Shown: piece by piece, positions 45,536 through 59,729 of the stretch
How positions within the stretch are numbered: position 1 is the stretch's first letter
Layout: each line of letters opens with the position of its first letter
Assembly (NCBI GenBank): GCA_036898135.1
Contig: CM072512.1
Coordinates: forward strand, 39,078,145-39,142,144
Direction of reading: 5' to 3'
Length of the DNA: 64,000 bases
From: Oncomelania hupensis
Lineage: Eukaryota; Mollusca; Gastropoda; Littorinimorpha; Pomatiopsidae
Notes under the pieces: generated by a model
What the model saw: only the letters and a program-made list of their open reading frames with translations
Told to the model about the DNA's origin: nothing
The model's database searches: none
Translations under genes and position numbers: made by a program

Positions 45536-46027
45536 ATAATACATGATGCTATGTACGCGCCTTTCCCCAAAGGCTCAAAGCGCGGCGATCTATACCAACA
45601 TACACGCTCACCTGTCTCATTTACCCTCACACACACCAAATACACATAGGCTACATCACTCAAACAGGTGGTGTAAAGGCAGGGAGATCGCTATTAGAAG
45701 ACGGAAGAAAATCGAATTTTTATTTTTGAAATTTTTATATTGACTGCATCCTATACCATTATTGAAGGGAGGGAGGAAACCGGAGTGCCCGGAGAAAACC
45801 CTCGGTGACCTCAATAGTCTCGTACCTAAGTCACATACGTTCGCCCCTTGCGGGAATCGAACCCGCGACCTTCGGCATAGGAAACCGGCGATTTATCCAC
45901 TGCGCCACGAGGCCATTGACTGCATCCAGAACATAAGAGAGGGAGGAAGCCCTAATACACGGAGAAAACCCTTAATACCGTAGTCCTGTTCGCCCCTTGT
46001 CAAAATCGAACCCACGACCGTCAGCTA
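45536..46027 (-). mobile_element. SINE family C, older copy interrupted by a younger SINE
   Basis: The head side at 45928-46027 keeps a B-box-like 'ggttcgattttg' and 'ggttttctccg' block. The tail side at 45536-45751 ends in a 'gatcgccgcgctttgagcc' segment and (ATT)n. The younger SINE at 45752-45914 splits it, with a 13-bp duplication. Confidence 0.7.
45752..45914 (-). mobile_element. SINE family C, young short copy with 13-bp TSD
   Basis: On the minus strand it starts with a tRNA-like head: A box 'tggcgcagtggataaatcg' and B box 'gggttcgattcc'. It continues through 'ttttctccgggcactccgg' and ends about 100 bp later. ATTGACTGCATCC flanks it (45739-45751, 45915-45927). The acceptor stem does not pair fully, so it is not a functional tRNA. 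Confidence 0.85.
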
Positions 46028-46044
46028 GGACCACCCTCCCCCCT

Positions 46045-46055
46045 CTGTCTCTCTG

Positions 46056-46117
<62 letters not shown>

Positions 46118-46137
46118 ACTCTCTCTCTCTCTCACTC

Positions 46138-46195
<58 letters not shown>

Positions 46196-46202
46196 TCTCT
46201 TT
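46045..46202. repeat. (CT)n compound microsatellite
   Basis: CT and CTGT/CACT variants over about 155 bp. Confidence 0.95.
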
Positions 46203-46560
46203 ATAATTATATAGCATGGACTCTTTAACAACTTGTTTACGTTTGCGTTTGGTGCCTGTACTGTTGAACAGCAGCCTACTGCCAAGTATTTAACATTATA
46301 CAATTATACTGTCTGTACGACTGTACAGGCTAATTTTACTGAAAATCACACGGAGTGCCTGTTTGCTTTTGGTCTCTTAGCCCAAAATCTAAGGCAACAT
46401 ACGTCACAGTAGACTTGAATGTCAATCGTCGTGACAGCTCTAATGCATTATGATTGCCTTTTGGTATAATTCATTTTACAGGTCGTCATAATGACGCTGT
46501 CAGGCTTGCATTCCTTCAGATTAAGTTTACACTCGGATTCTTACCCTCAACATTTATTTT
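46203..46560. other. No gene seen
   Basis: Unique AT-rich sequence. Confidence 0.4.
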
Positions 46561-46561
46561 A

Positions 46562-46945
<384 letters not shown>

Positions 46946-47014
46946 ACAACAACAATGGATGCGATAATTATATTAGACATGGTCAGAACTCTTCCCGAAC
47001 TAAAGTCTCGTTCA

Positions 47015-47110
47015 TTTATTATTTCTTCTATAGCGCTCTTTTTCAGGTCAAGAGCTGCTCAGTGCTCACTCATGGCGTTGTCCAATACAGGATCTAACTC
47101 AGGCCATTTA
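47015..47110 (-). mobile_element. SINE family A-like 3' fragment, diverged
   Basis: Contains 'tatagcgct', 'gagctgctcag' and 'tacaggatctaactcag' in the order of the family A tail on the minus strand. Confidence 0.5.
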
Positions 47111-47302
47111 AGCCGTCTAGGTAATCAGTGGTATCTCATCACCGCTTTCTTTCCTTCCTTCTTCTTATCTGTTCATTTCTCACTTACCTCTATACTTACA
47201 TTTTTGCCAACACCACAACTAGATTGTAATACAAGACACTTCAGTAGTATAGAAATCAAACTGGACTGTATATGTCTGTCTGTCTGTCTATCTGTCTGTC
47301 TG

Positions 47303-47303
<1 letters not shown>

Positions 47304-47361
<58 letters not shown>

Positions 47362-47455
47362 GACTGTAGATCGATGTGTGGCCACAGTTGGTTGATTTCC
47401 TCCCTGGATGAGGATTCAAACCTTGACCTCAAATGCACCGTCGCAGCCCAGCTAC

Positions 47456-47514
<59 letters not shown>

Positions 47515-47590
47515 CAGCTACAGCTCTCTCTCTCTCTCACACACACACACCAACTACAGCTCCCTCTCTCTTTCTCACACACACCACACA
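47304..47590. repeat. (CT)n and (CA)n cluster with a repeated 'ccagctacagctc' spacer
   Basis: CT arrays at 47304-47357, 47459-47499 and 47525-47540. The 'cagctacagctc' block occurs three times, each followed by CT and then CA repeats. Confidence 0.9.
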
Positions 47591-48070
47591 CACACACTAC
47601 ATGTTTCCGAGAGATTGCAAAATCAAATAATAGATGAAAGCTATATATCATGTGGAATAACCTTGAGGAAAAACAGTGTGAACGATTTCTTACTTTTTAC
47701 CTTGAGTTTATAAGTATTGTGTTGATAATATACGTTTTTCTTTCTTTTTTATTTACAATGTGCTCCTTTGAGGGGAGATGGCGGAGGGGGGGGTGTGCGG
47801 GGGTGGGGGGGGGGTGAGGAAAAATAAAGAAAAAAAGATATGTTGATCGTCTTGGGTTGACTTGACAACCCTTCTGTTTAACACACAATTGCTACTCCCC
47901 CCCCGCTCCCCCCCGCTCCCCCCCCTTCACTTCAACCCTTCACCTACATACTTTCACCTTTCTCTCACACCCTTCCCATCTCTCCCACTCCTCTCCTCAC
48001 ACCATAAACTCCCCCACCCTTTCTTCACCCCCACCTCCATCCTCGCTCCATTCCTTCTAACTGAACGCTT
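47591..48070. other. No gene seen; C-rich and G-rich tracts
   Basis: A G-rich run at 47785-47815 and a C-rich run at 47896-47930; otherwise pyrimidine-rich unique sequence. Confidence 0.4.
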
Positions 48071-48096
48071 AAAACACACGCACACACACAAACACA

Positions 48097-48150
<54 letters not shown>
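48071..48150. repeat. (CA)n microsatellite
   Basis: CA array with a few variants. Confidence 0.95.
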
Positions 48151-48153
<3 letters not shown>

Positions 48154-48970
48154 CCTAATATCAGATGTCGGTTCCGCATTAGCGGACAATATGTAGCTCT
48201 CAGCCTGCTCTATGTTGGACATGATTGTTTGTGCGGAGCGTATGTAGGTATTCCGTGTCTCCTGAATGCAGGTTCATTTCTCACCCAGACTCTAGTACAG
48301 GGGAAGGAATTTGTCAGACGGGCGAGAATAAGCGTACGAGGGGACTATAATGGCGGATTACATGTACAAAGCATTCTGGTGTCATGTTTCCTTTGCAGAT
48401 ATTTTTTATTTTTTTTGTACCTGGTATTCTGAGTCCCCGCGGTAGTCGTGAATATTGTTTTACTAGAACAGCTTCAATCTCGCCTATAATTTTGCTTTGT
48501 CTTCCATCAAACCTTCCGGATCACCGAAAGGTTGATTTCAGTTGCAATCCTCCGCTAGTTCGGTCTTGCACTGCCGGGCAACCACCACCATCCTCTCCCC
48601 TACCCCCCTCCCTCCCCGCCCCTTTTACGAAAAAAAAACCGTGTAGCTCGGGGTAGATTTCTTTGTTTTCTGAGAAGAGATGTAAGCCCGAATAACTCTA
48701 GGTAACCAAACACAAAACAAAAAGACCAGTTACCTCCCATTTTCTGAAGAAAACAAATTGTCGCGAAATGCGTGTATCAAGAACATTTTTTAGTTTGTTT
48801 AAAAGTTTGCTGCGTTTCATTTCGTTTTTTTTACTGGTTTGTTTCCTTCGTTTTCTGAGATAAAGTTGTAGTGAAAGGTTGACATTCTGGGAGAACTGAA
48901 TTTTTAAAATCCCTTTTCGTTCATCAGCTTTCTTGTTGTAGTTCGCTGTATGTTCATTTGAATAACGAAG
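48151..48970. other. No gene seen
   Basis: Unique sequence; frames are short and not convincing. Confidence 0.4.
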
Positions 48971-49057
<87 letters not shown>

Positions 49058-49062
49058 CGATG
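48971..49062. repeat. (GAT)n microsatellite
   Basis: About 28 GAT units. Confidence 0.95.
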
Positions 49063-49213
49063 ACGATGAAGCAAACACTGCCTATGACGATGTAAGGCTA
49101 ATAATATACGACCAGGTCGGTCACTAGTGAAGTTGATGATAACGCCAACAAAAAATAATAGGTCTGTTTACGGTAACATAGGAAAAAACACCAATAGGGT
49201 CAATAAATCGGCT

Positions 49214-49299
49214 TATTTATTTATTTATTTATTTATTTATTCATTTATTTATTTATTTGTTTATTTATTTATTTACTTATTTATTTATTTATTTATTTA
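49214..49299. repeat. (TTTA)n microsatellite
   Basis: About 20 TTTA units with four single-base variants. Confidence 0.93.
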
Positions 49300-49610
49300 A
49301 ACTTGTTCCACCATGGGTGCGATTTTTTGTTTTTTTTTCTTCTTTTTTTTTTCTTCAGACGATACCCTCAAGAATGTTTAGGGTCGGGACAAAAAAATTA
49401 GGGTCGGTCGGAATACCTTAACAGAGATTTTTGGGGCTTAATTACGTAAAATATTGCTTGTCTGTTTCTGATTTAGGCATTGTATTATTTAATATTGGGT
49501 ACGTAAAAGAGTGATTTTTTTTCTTCTCTTTAGACGATCTTCTAACAATATATTGCAACCTAGAATTGCTATGCATATTTTTATTTTTATTTTTTTTAAA
49601 CTATTATTGA
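49300..49610. other. No gene seen
   Basis: T-rich unique sequence. Confidence 0.4.
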
Positions 49611-50024
49611 GGATTTGTATAGCGCACTTATCTCGCCGTACTTGACCAGACTCTAGGCGCTGGCTGATACAGGATCTAACTCAAACCGCCCGAGACGCCC
49701 ACCCGCAGCCTTTGGGCGCATGGTCTGACGCCCGTACAACTAAGCACTATCTTGGCCAGCCAGGGATGGGGGAAAAGGACCAAGTGCATGCTGGGTGTGT
49801 TCTTGTTACCGACACTCACCCGTCTAGGACATGAGCGTCATGATCTTTAAAGTCCGTTATTATGGAATGTATGCGACACACAGACTAGACCTCGGTTTAT
49901 ACTCTCATCCGAAGGAGTAGGAAAACAGGAGTAAAGTGTCTTTCCCAGGGACACAACACAATGGCCCGGCCAGGGCTCGAACCCGGGACCTTCAGATCCG
50001 CAAGCCAAAGCACTACCATTAGAC
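49611..50024 (-). mobile_element. SINE family A, full-length
   Basis: Minus-strand copy with the tRNA-like head at 49960-50024 (B box 'gggttcgagcc', A box 'taatggtagtg'). All body blocks seen at 28367-28790 are present, and the 'tatagcgc' terminal motif is near 49620. Confidence 0.9.
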
Positions 50025-50700
50025 CTCTATTTTATTTTATATTTTATTTTGTATTCTATTCATTCATTCATTCATTCATTCATTCATTTGTGCTGGACGA
50101 GCTAACAAATTAATTTAGGTTTTGTAGCCCTTAATATAAGAAGAGCGTAGGTTATGTGTTTCTTAACCACTCCTCGTGCAAATAAACCTTCCCGCACCCC
50201 TTCCTTCAAGCCCCTTTTTCACCCCCTACCTCACAAAAAAGTCGTGTTTTTCCCAATTTTACCCCCAAAATGTATTGTTATTGCTGTTCAGTTTTTAAAC
50301 GCACACATACACTGGCCCTGAGTTTTCAAGATCTGCACCAGGTTGTATCAGGTGTGGCATCCCCCTATCGCGTGGTATGGAAGTGGTGTATGGAGTAGAA
50401 TGTTCTGTGATGGATGTTGAGAAAGACGAGAGCAGACGCGAGAGGAGATTCTTTGCCTTGTTCTTTCAAAAGTGATAAACTATGACTATGAAAGTTGAGC
50501 TGACTCAAGTAATTTGTTATAATACTGTGGTTTGTTTTTAGAAAGCACTGACATCCTGTAGCATTCGTATAAGCTAACGACAGGCTATTTTCAAATGTTC
50601 TTTGTTCCTGTAGAATTCCCGAAGAGTAGCTCTACTCGTTTAAACTGCAAGTGTTCGGTCCACCTATATATCCATGGTCAAACTGAAAACGAACGTCGTT
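50025..50700. other. No gene seen; short (ATTC)n
   Basis: (ATTC)n at 50059-50088 and unique sequence after it. Confidence 0.4.
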
Positions 50701-51078
<378 letters not shown>

Positions 51079-51137
51079 CAAATTTTATTTTATTAAAAAC
51101 CTATTTTTTGCCTTATCTCAAGAATGATACCTATTAC
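51079..51137 (-). mobile_element. Retroelement 3' end (family X) with (TATC)n tail
   Basis: On the minus strand 'attcttgagataaggc' and 'ttttaataaa' are followed by (TATC)n. The same block, in the same orientation, is at 55021-55080. Confidence 0.65.
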
Positions 51138-51576
<439 letters not shown>

Positions 51577-54500
51577 CAGATAACAGATAACAGATAACAG
51601 AACTTTATTTCGCCAGGTGACAAGCACGAGGAATACACTTTGATGTTGGCACACATATTTATACAAAACACAATAACAAAGCCAACCACACCTACGCGCA
51701 ACCATCCACTTGCTGACACACTCATACAAGACTAGGAATAATACTGACTGGAATATAGTAGAAACAAAATGATCAAATCAAATAGAGAATAATACACACA
51801 CATCCACACACACGTTATCTCTTGCTCTCTCAATTCTCTTCTCTTATCTTACACACTCTACATACATCTATAAATTCTCTCTCTATCACTTCCCCTACTC
51901 ACTCTCTCTCTGACTCTCTCTTCCTCTCTTTCTTTCTGTCTTTCTTTCACACACTTCTCCCTCCCTCCCTCCCTCTTTCTCTCTCACTCTCTCTCTCTCT
52001 CTCTCTTTTTTTCTCTCTCTCTCTCTTATGCATAAGTCACTGAGATAGTCAGGGATCATCGGGTGCCAGACAAGGAGTTGAGGTTTGACACTGCTTGTGG
52101 AAAAAAACTGTTCTTGAAGCGGCAGGTACGGGTCTTCATAGTTCTGAGCCTTTTGCCAGAAGGAAGCAGCTCGAAGAGGTGGTATCCGGGGTGGGAGGCA
52201 TCATCCACTATCTTTCTGGCTCTGCTCATCAGGCGTTTGGTATAGATGGAGGCCAGAGAGGGGAGATCGGTGTCAATGATCTTGCTGGCAGTGGAGACAA
52301 TATGGTCTAGTTTTTCTTTCTGTTGTTGGGATGCACCCCCATACCACACACAGATGGAAAATGTTAGAACACTTTCTACCACAGAGCGGTAGAACTGGGT
52401 GAGGATTTCCTTCCTCAGGCCAAATTTTTTCAGCTGCCTGAGAAAGTACATCCTCTGCTGTGCTCGCTTGATGATGGAGTCGATATTGAGATCCCAGGTG
52501 AGGTCGCAGGAAATGAGTGAGCCCAGAAACTTGAATGACTCAACTGTCTCGATGGGCTGGCCGTTGATGAAGAGGGGGTCAATGGGAGTGGCGTTCCGAC
52601 GAAAGTCGATCACCATCTCTTTGGTCTTGGAGGCGTTCAACTCGAGACTGTTGTAATTGCACCATGACACCAGCAGGTCGACTTCCTGCCTGTAGGCTGA
52701 CTCATCTCCATTGGATATGATGCCCTCAACGGTGGTGTCATCGGCAAACTTTACGAGTTGAACTGACTCGTGATGGGAGGTGCAGTCGTTGGTGTACAGG
52801 CAGTATAGAAAAGGAGACAGGACACACCCCTGGGGTGCGCCTGTGCTCAGGGTCAGGAACTGCGAGATGTTGCTGCCTATTTTCACTGACTGGGGACGGT
52901 TGAGGAGGAAGCTCAGAATCCAGAAAGAGATGGAGGGGGAGAGGTTGAAGAGCTGAAGCTTGTCGAACAGGGTCTGGGGGACGATGGTGTTGAAAGCAGA
53001 CGAGTAGTCTACGAAGAGGAGGCGGGCGTAGCGATTAGGGGTTTCTAGCTGCTGGAGGATGAAGTGAAGGGCCAGGGCGACGGCATCGTCGACAGACCGG
53101 TTAGCTTGGTAAGCAAACTGGCACGGGTCCAGTTTGCCCTTGGTAGCGGACTGGAGGTGCTTGAGTACCAGGCGCTCCAGCACTTTCATCACCAACGAGG
53201 TCAGGGCCACAGGGCGGTAGTCATTGAGGGAGCTAATTTGGGGTTTCTTGGGAACAGGTACGATGGTGGAGGTCTTGAAACAGCGGGGGACAGTGGACAA
53301 GAGAAGGGAGGAGTTAAAAATCTGGGTAAAAACTGGAGCCAGTTGGGAGGAGCAGTGTTTAAGAGTGGGGGCTGATACTCCGTCAGGACCACCTGCCTTT
53401 CTGCTGTTCTGCCTCTTGAAGAGAGACTCCACCTCCGACTCTGTGATGGTGAAAGGTGGAGGCTGGTGGGAAGCGGAATCAGGAGGGGAGACTGTGACAG
53501 GGATGGTGTTCTGTCTGTCGAATCTGGCATAGAACTCGTTCAGCTTATCTGGGAGCTGCTTGTCGTCAGCATCAGCTTGGCGTCCTTTCTTCTTGTAGTC
53601 AGTGATGGTTTGCAGACCTTGCCAAACTGCCCTGATGTTGTTGGACTGAAAGTGGGCCTCTAGCTTTTTCTTATAATCCCACTTTGCACGTCTGATGGCC
53701 TTTTCTAACTCATATTTGGCCCTTTTGTAGCTGATCTTGTTGCCGCTTCTATGAGCTTCTTCCTTTGCTCTCAGGCTTGACTTGAGGCTGTTGTTGAACC
53801 ATGGCTTGTCATTTGGCCAAGATCTGACTTCTTTTGTTGGAATGCAGCCTTGTTCACAGAAACTAATGTAGGAAGTTACCACATCAGCTTGCTCATGGAT
53901 GTCAGCACAGGAGGTGGTCAGTGCCTGCCAGTCCGTACAGTCAAAACACGCCTGTAGTTCCTGGATAGAGTCTTGATTCCAGCGCTTGACAGTACGGACC
54001 TGTGGTTTGCCTGACTTTAGTTTTTGGCGGTAGGAGGGAAGAAGGAACACCATCACGTGATCAGATCGGCCGAGTGGGGGGCGGGGTATAGAGCGGTAAG
54101 CGCCGCTAATTGTGCTGTAGCATAGGTCAAGGGTCGCTTTCTCTCTCGTTGCACATTTGACGTGTTGTTTAAACTTGGGCTGTTGTTTTCTCAAGTCAGC
54201 ATGGTTGAAATCACCCAGAACGATAATGTGACAGTCAGGGTGTGAATTTTCAATGTTTGTGATCTGTTTGGAAAGTTCTTTGATGGCAGAAGTAGCGTGC
54301 GCTTTGTCAGGGACGTAGACGCCAACCAAAACAATGGAGGAAAACTCTCGTGGAAGGTAGAAGGGTCGACACTTTACAGTGAGAGTTTCAAGGTTGGGTG
54401 CACAGTGTTTGGATAAGATAGACACATCTGTACACCATCGGTCGTTGATCATAAAACAAATGCCGCCACCTGACTTTTTCTGTGAATCGTCAGGCGTGCG

Positions 54501-55003
54501 ATCGGCGCGATGAAGCGAAAAGCCGTCGGGTTGTACTGCAGCGTCGGGAGTAGAGGGAGACAACCACGTTTCCGTGAAGCAAAATACCGAACAATCAGTA
54601 AAGTCTCTTTGAATGTTTATCAGGTAGCGCAACTCATCTTTTTTGTTGTCTAGGGATCTTACATTTGACAAACAGATGGCAGGGAGGGGAGGGCGTGAGG
54701 CGCGTTGGCGAAAACGAACGAGCACGCCAGCTCGTTTACCTCTCTTGCGTGTGCGGCGACCGGGCGAAGCTGCCACGTGGTTTTGATACGCGCCGGCGTG
54801 TGTATGAAGAATGTCGAATGGAAAAGTGAAAAGTTCTGGTCTGTACTCACAGTCCGCAAAATCACGGATGAAAAGTAGATGTTCTCTTGAATATTTTAGC
54901 ACACATACAGTCCTTTCGAAGCAGATACACAACACTATCAGTCCTAAACACACAACCAACATCTTGTCGCCCTGTATCGGCGCCATCTTACCGGAACAAA
55001 ACA
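51577..55003 (-). mobile_element. Full-length L2/CR1-group LINE
   Basis: The element has a 17-bp 5' leader, one intact 976-codon ORF, and a 3' UTR of about 450 bp containing a CT tract and AATAAA near 51604. It ends in TTATCTG units and then (TATC)n. (GATA)n lies on both sides (51379-51573 and 55004-55022), so it probably inserted in or next to a GATA array. The start is complete and the ORF has no stops or frameshifts, so this is a recent copy. Confidence 0.9.
52056..54986 (-). CDS. LINE ORF2-type protein: endonuclease and reverse transcriptase, intact
   Basis: This protein nicks target DNA and reverse-transcribes the element's RNA in place. Residues 1-100 hold a hydrophobic segment and a basic 'RRTRKRGKR' patch. 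Residues about 103-315 are an apurinic-type endonuclease with Asn108, Glu139 in 'FTETWL', Asp259 in 'LGDFNHAD' and 'SDH' at 308-310. Residues about 565-830 are the RT, with 'FVDYSSAFN' (Asp660), 'GAPQGCVLSP' and 'FADD' at 747-750. The C-terminal part ends 'NSFFPQAVSNLN', typical of this LINE group. At 976 aa it has the usual length, and all catalytic residues expected are present. The start at 54986 is the first ATG. It is a transposon gene, possibly still active. Confidence 0.95.
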   Translation of the reverse strand: MAPIQGDKMLVVCLGLIVLCICFERTVCVLKYSREHLLFIRDFADCEYRPELFTFPFDILHTHAGAYQNHVAASPGRRTRKRGKRAGVLVRFRQRASRPPLPAICLSNVRSLDNKKDELRYLINIQRDFTDCSVFCFTETWLSPSTPDAAVQPDGFSLHRADRTPDDSQKKSGGGICFMINDRWCTDVSILSKHCAPNLETLTVKCRPFYLPREFSSIVLVGVYVPDKAHATSAIKELSKQITNIENSHPDCHIIVLGDFNHADLRKQQPKFKQHVKCATREKATLDLCYSTISGAYRSIPRPPLGRSDHVMVFLLPSYRQKLKSGKPQVRTVKRWNQDSIQELQACFDCTDWQALTTSCADIHEQADVVTSYISFCEQGCIPTKEVRSWPNDKPWFNNSLKSSLRAKEEAHRSGNKISYKRAKYELEKAIRRAKWDYKKKLEAHFQSNNIRAVWQGLQTITDYKKKGRQADADDKQLPDKLNEFYARFDRQNTIPVTVSPPDSASHQPPPFTITESEVESLFKRQNSRKAGGPDGVSAPTLKHCSSQLAPVFTQIFNSSLLLSTVPRCFKTSTIVPVPKKPQISSLNDYRPVALTSLVMKVLERLVLKHLQSATKGKLDPCQFAYQANRSVDDAVALALHFILQQLETPNRYARLLFVDYSSAFNTIVPQTLFDKLQLFNLSPSISFWILSFLLNRPQSVKIGSNISQFLTLSTGAPQGCVLSPFLYCLYTNDCTSHHESVQLVKFADDTTVEGIISNGDESAYRQEVDLLVSWCNYNSLELNASKTKEMVIDFRRNATPIDPLFINGQPIETVESFKFLGSLISCDLTWDLNIDSIIKRAQQRMYFLRQLKKFGLRKEILTQFYRSVVESVLTFSICVWYGGASQQQKEKLDHIVSTASKIIDTDLPSLASIYTKRLMSRARKIVDDASHPGYHLFELLPSGKRLRTMKTRTCRFKNSFFPQAVSNLNSLSGTR

Positions 55004-55020
55004 GATAGATAGATAGATAG

Positions 55021-55250
55021 ATATTTCACTTTATTAAAAGCATATTTTTTGGGCCTTATCTCAAGAATGATTGAACCAATTGTTTTCATTTTCACTACAC
55101 AGATTAATACCTTAACCACCACTCAGCCTTTTTTTATTTCCTTGAACTTTGCTCTTTCTCAAAGGTCGAGGTTTCTGAAGTCATTTTCTATACACACACT
55201 GTTGGCGCTTATCTCCATATTATCCGAAACGATTTAGAACTTTTAAAATT
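55021..55250 (-). mobile_element. Retroelement 3' region (family X), second copy
   Basis: Minus-strand sequence ends with the same 'attcttgagataaggc...ttttaataaa' block as 51079-51137, followed by (TATC)n into which the LINE seems to have inserted. The body upstream was not identified. Confidence 0.55.
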
Positions 55251-55257
55251 AAACATT

Positions 55258-55291
55258 TGTGTGGGTGTATGTGTGTGTGTGTGTGCGTGTG

Positions 55292-55325
<34 letters not shown>
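55258..55325. repeat. (GT)n microsatellite
   Basis: GT array with AG/CG variants. Confidence 0.95.
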
Positions 55326-57320
<1,995 letters not shown>

Positions 57321-57359
57321 TTATCTTTTTTAGAAATGCTTGTTCTCTCTTAACACTCA

Positions 57360-58950
57360 CAGTCACATTGTCTTATTCAAATCGTTGTTCCACAGGGTCA
57401 GTTCTCGGCCCTGTTCTATTCACTCTTTACACATCTCCTCAGCCTCAGATCATCAAAACCCATGAAACTTTCCACCATTTCTATGCAAACGATACACAGC
57501 TCAAAAACAGTTAAACTCCTCAAAACCTTCCATCTATTCTGACCAAAACTTCTGACTGCTTTGAAAACACTTCTAACTGGATGAAAGACAACAAGCTCCA
57601 GCTCAATGCTAACAAAACTGAAGTTATGCTCACAGGTACCAAACACAACCTGTCTTCTTCCACTGTAGACACTGTCATTCTGGGCCAAACTATTGTTCCT
57701 ATTTCATATTCTGTCAAAACCTTTGGCGTCATCCTTGGCAACACTCCTCCATGTCAGAATTCATCTGTAAAACCAGTCAAGCGTGCAACTTTCAGCTTAG
57801 TAGAATAGACCTTGTCCGCAAGCATCTGACCGCTGACGTTACAGCCAAACTCATTTCTATGGCGGCCTACTAGCGCCAAAACCTAATAATTACAATTATC
57901 ATGTGATAATTGCAAATATCATGGGATAATTACAATTATCAAGAGATAATTACAATTATCATTGAAAATTACAAATATGTTCGTGTGATCATGTTTAATT
58001 TTCAGTTTTGGCTCTATCAATCCGCCTGGAAATGCGCCAAAACTGAAAATTGTAATTATCATATGATAATTACAATTTTCACTTGATAATTATAATTTTC
58101 ACGTGATCATGCTTAATTCTGGTAAGGCGGCTTACTAGCGTCAAAACCTGCAAAACTTACATGCATCAGTGGTAATTGTAATTAACACGTGTTCTGTGTA
58201 ATTCACAGAGATACAGATAATTCACAGTGTTAATTACTAATTTTCATTTTTGGCCACGCTTTACTAGGGCCAAAACCCCAGGCGTGCTGGTAACAGTGCC
58301 GCTGCCACGCATGCGCATCGAGCATCGGGCCGCGCATGCTCATCTTGATATTTATAATTTTCAGTGATAATTGTAATTATCGCTTGATAATTGTAATTAT
58401 CTCTTGATAATTGTAATTATCTCATGATATTAGTAATTATCAGGTTTTGGCGCTAGGAAAGCATGGCAAATACTGATAATTATTAATTAACACTGTGGAT
58501 TACCGATATCTCTGTAAATTACACAGAACACGTGATAATTTTAATTATCTCGTGATAATGGTAACTCTCGGTTTTGGCGCTAGTAGGCCGTCATACATTT
58601 CCTCTCTTGTCCTGTCACTCTAAGACTACTGTAGCTCTCTTCTGGCTGGACTTCCTTCATCTATTGTCATCTGCTCCAGCGTGTTCAGAACTCAGCTGTT
58701 CGTCTGGTTCTCAAAAAGAAAAATAAAAGGTCTTGTCATCTTACACCCCTCCTACATTCTCTCCACTGGCTTCCTGTATCTCAGAGGATTACCGACAAAA
58801 TCTGTACTTTGTGTTACACTTGCGTCCATTGATTAGCCCCTTCCTACTTCACCAGGGACATTCACTTCTACAAGCCATCTAGAAATCTTCGTTCTTCTCT
58901 AGACACTCTCATGCTACAAACTCTCCTCTCCAGGCTGTCGATCCTTCTCA
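57360..58950 (+). mobile_element. Decayed L2/CR1-like LINE, interrupted
   Basis: Broken frames give 'GSVLGPVLFTLYTSP', 'FYANDTQL' (motif C with the first Asp changed to Asn) and 'NWMKDNKLQLNANKTEVMLTG'. After the insertion at 57863-58590 they continue with 'VLKKKNKR'-type and 'HWLPVSQRI'-like 3' RT segments. It is followed by a CT array and then the Gypsy-type LTR. Confidence 0.8.
57863..58590. mobile_element. AT-rich palindromic element with perfect 21-bp TIRs
   Basis: 21-bp perfect inverted ends contain 'ctactagcgccaaaacc'. The interior is built of TAATTACAATTATCA-type palindromic units. Diverged copies of the end motif recur inside at about 58130-58148, 58262-58277 and, inverted, 58443-58456. 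There is no ORF and no obvious flanking duplication. It interrupts the decayed LINE. Confidence 0.75.
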
Positions 58951-58961
58951 GTGCTTGCACC

Positions 58962-58963
<2 letters not shown>

Positions 58964-59056
<93 letters not shown>
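58964..59056. repeat. (CT)n microsatellite
   Basis: CT array with two CTGT units. Confidence 0.95.
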
Positions 59057-59059
<3 letters not shown>

Positions 59060-59082
59060 CAGCTCTCCGAACATAGCCACTT

Positions 59083-59716
59083 TGTTACACTCAGTTTGAT
59101 GTTGGTGTTTTCTATCAGTATCTGATTCAGCCCCGATGCTTGAATTCCTGATAGGGTGTAACTCAGATTCGTTTATTCACACAGCCCGTCCAAACAGCAT
59201 ACAAGTCACAAAGTCGACGTATGAAGTTTTCCACTTTTATTCAGCACACATCAACAACTGCATACAATTCTCAATTCAACTCAACAACTTTCACAGCAAC
59301 TTTCCAAATCACTATCAACAACTTTACTCTCAACAACAATTCGGCACACGATTAAATAACCTCTCTCTCTTCCGGAAGAATTTCGAACAATGTAGAAATG
59401 ACGCACTGCCACCAATCGAATAAAAGATCGTCATCACTGACTTACGTCATTACACATTTCTTCTCCTTCCGGATCGTTCCTTCAAATTTCTACGATTATC
59501 CCGAATCTTCGATCGATAGTAAATAAGCCGATCCAGAAGATTCTACAACAATATCGACTAACGGAAATTATCAACGTTATACAAAGCCTTTCCTAACAAC
59601 AATGCAAACTCAAATCAAAGGTAAATAAACTCTATTATTGAATACTTTGCAAATCGAAACGATTAGATCTATCGTACACGCTTCCGGCATACTTTCGTTC
59701 GCGTTTCAACGTAACA
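59083..59716 (-). mobile_element. Predicted 3' LTR of the Gypsy-type element (634 bp)
   Basis: On the minus strand it starts TGTTACGTT at 59716 and ends GTGTAACA at 59083, giving a TGTTAC/GTAACA inverted pair. It is preceded by a purine run 'gagtggggggt' (59718-59728), a typical polypurine tract. AATAAA lies at 59177-59172. The other LTR is outside the window, so the borders are predicted rather than compared. Confidence 0.7.
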
Positions 59717-59729
59717 TAACCCCCCACTC
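59717..59729 (-). promoter_or_regulatory. Polypurine tract of the LTR element
   Basis: A G-rich purine run immediately upstream of the predicted 3' LTR, the usual plus-strand primer site. Confidence 0.65.

Noticed and set aside
45840..45914. Possible tRNA gene on the minus strand
   Set aside because: The TΨC stem is good but the acceptor stem is mispaired, and the unit is flanked by a target duplication as a SINE.
53201..53532. Open frames opposite the LINE ORF
   Set aside because: Shadows of the LINE protein on other frames.
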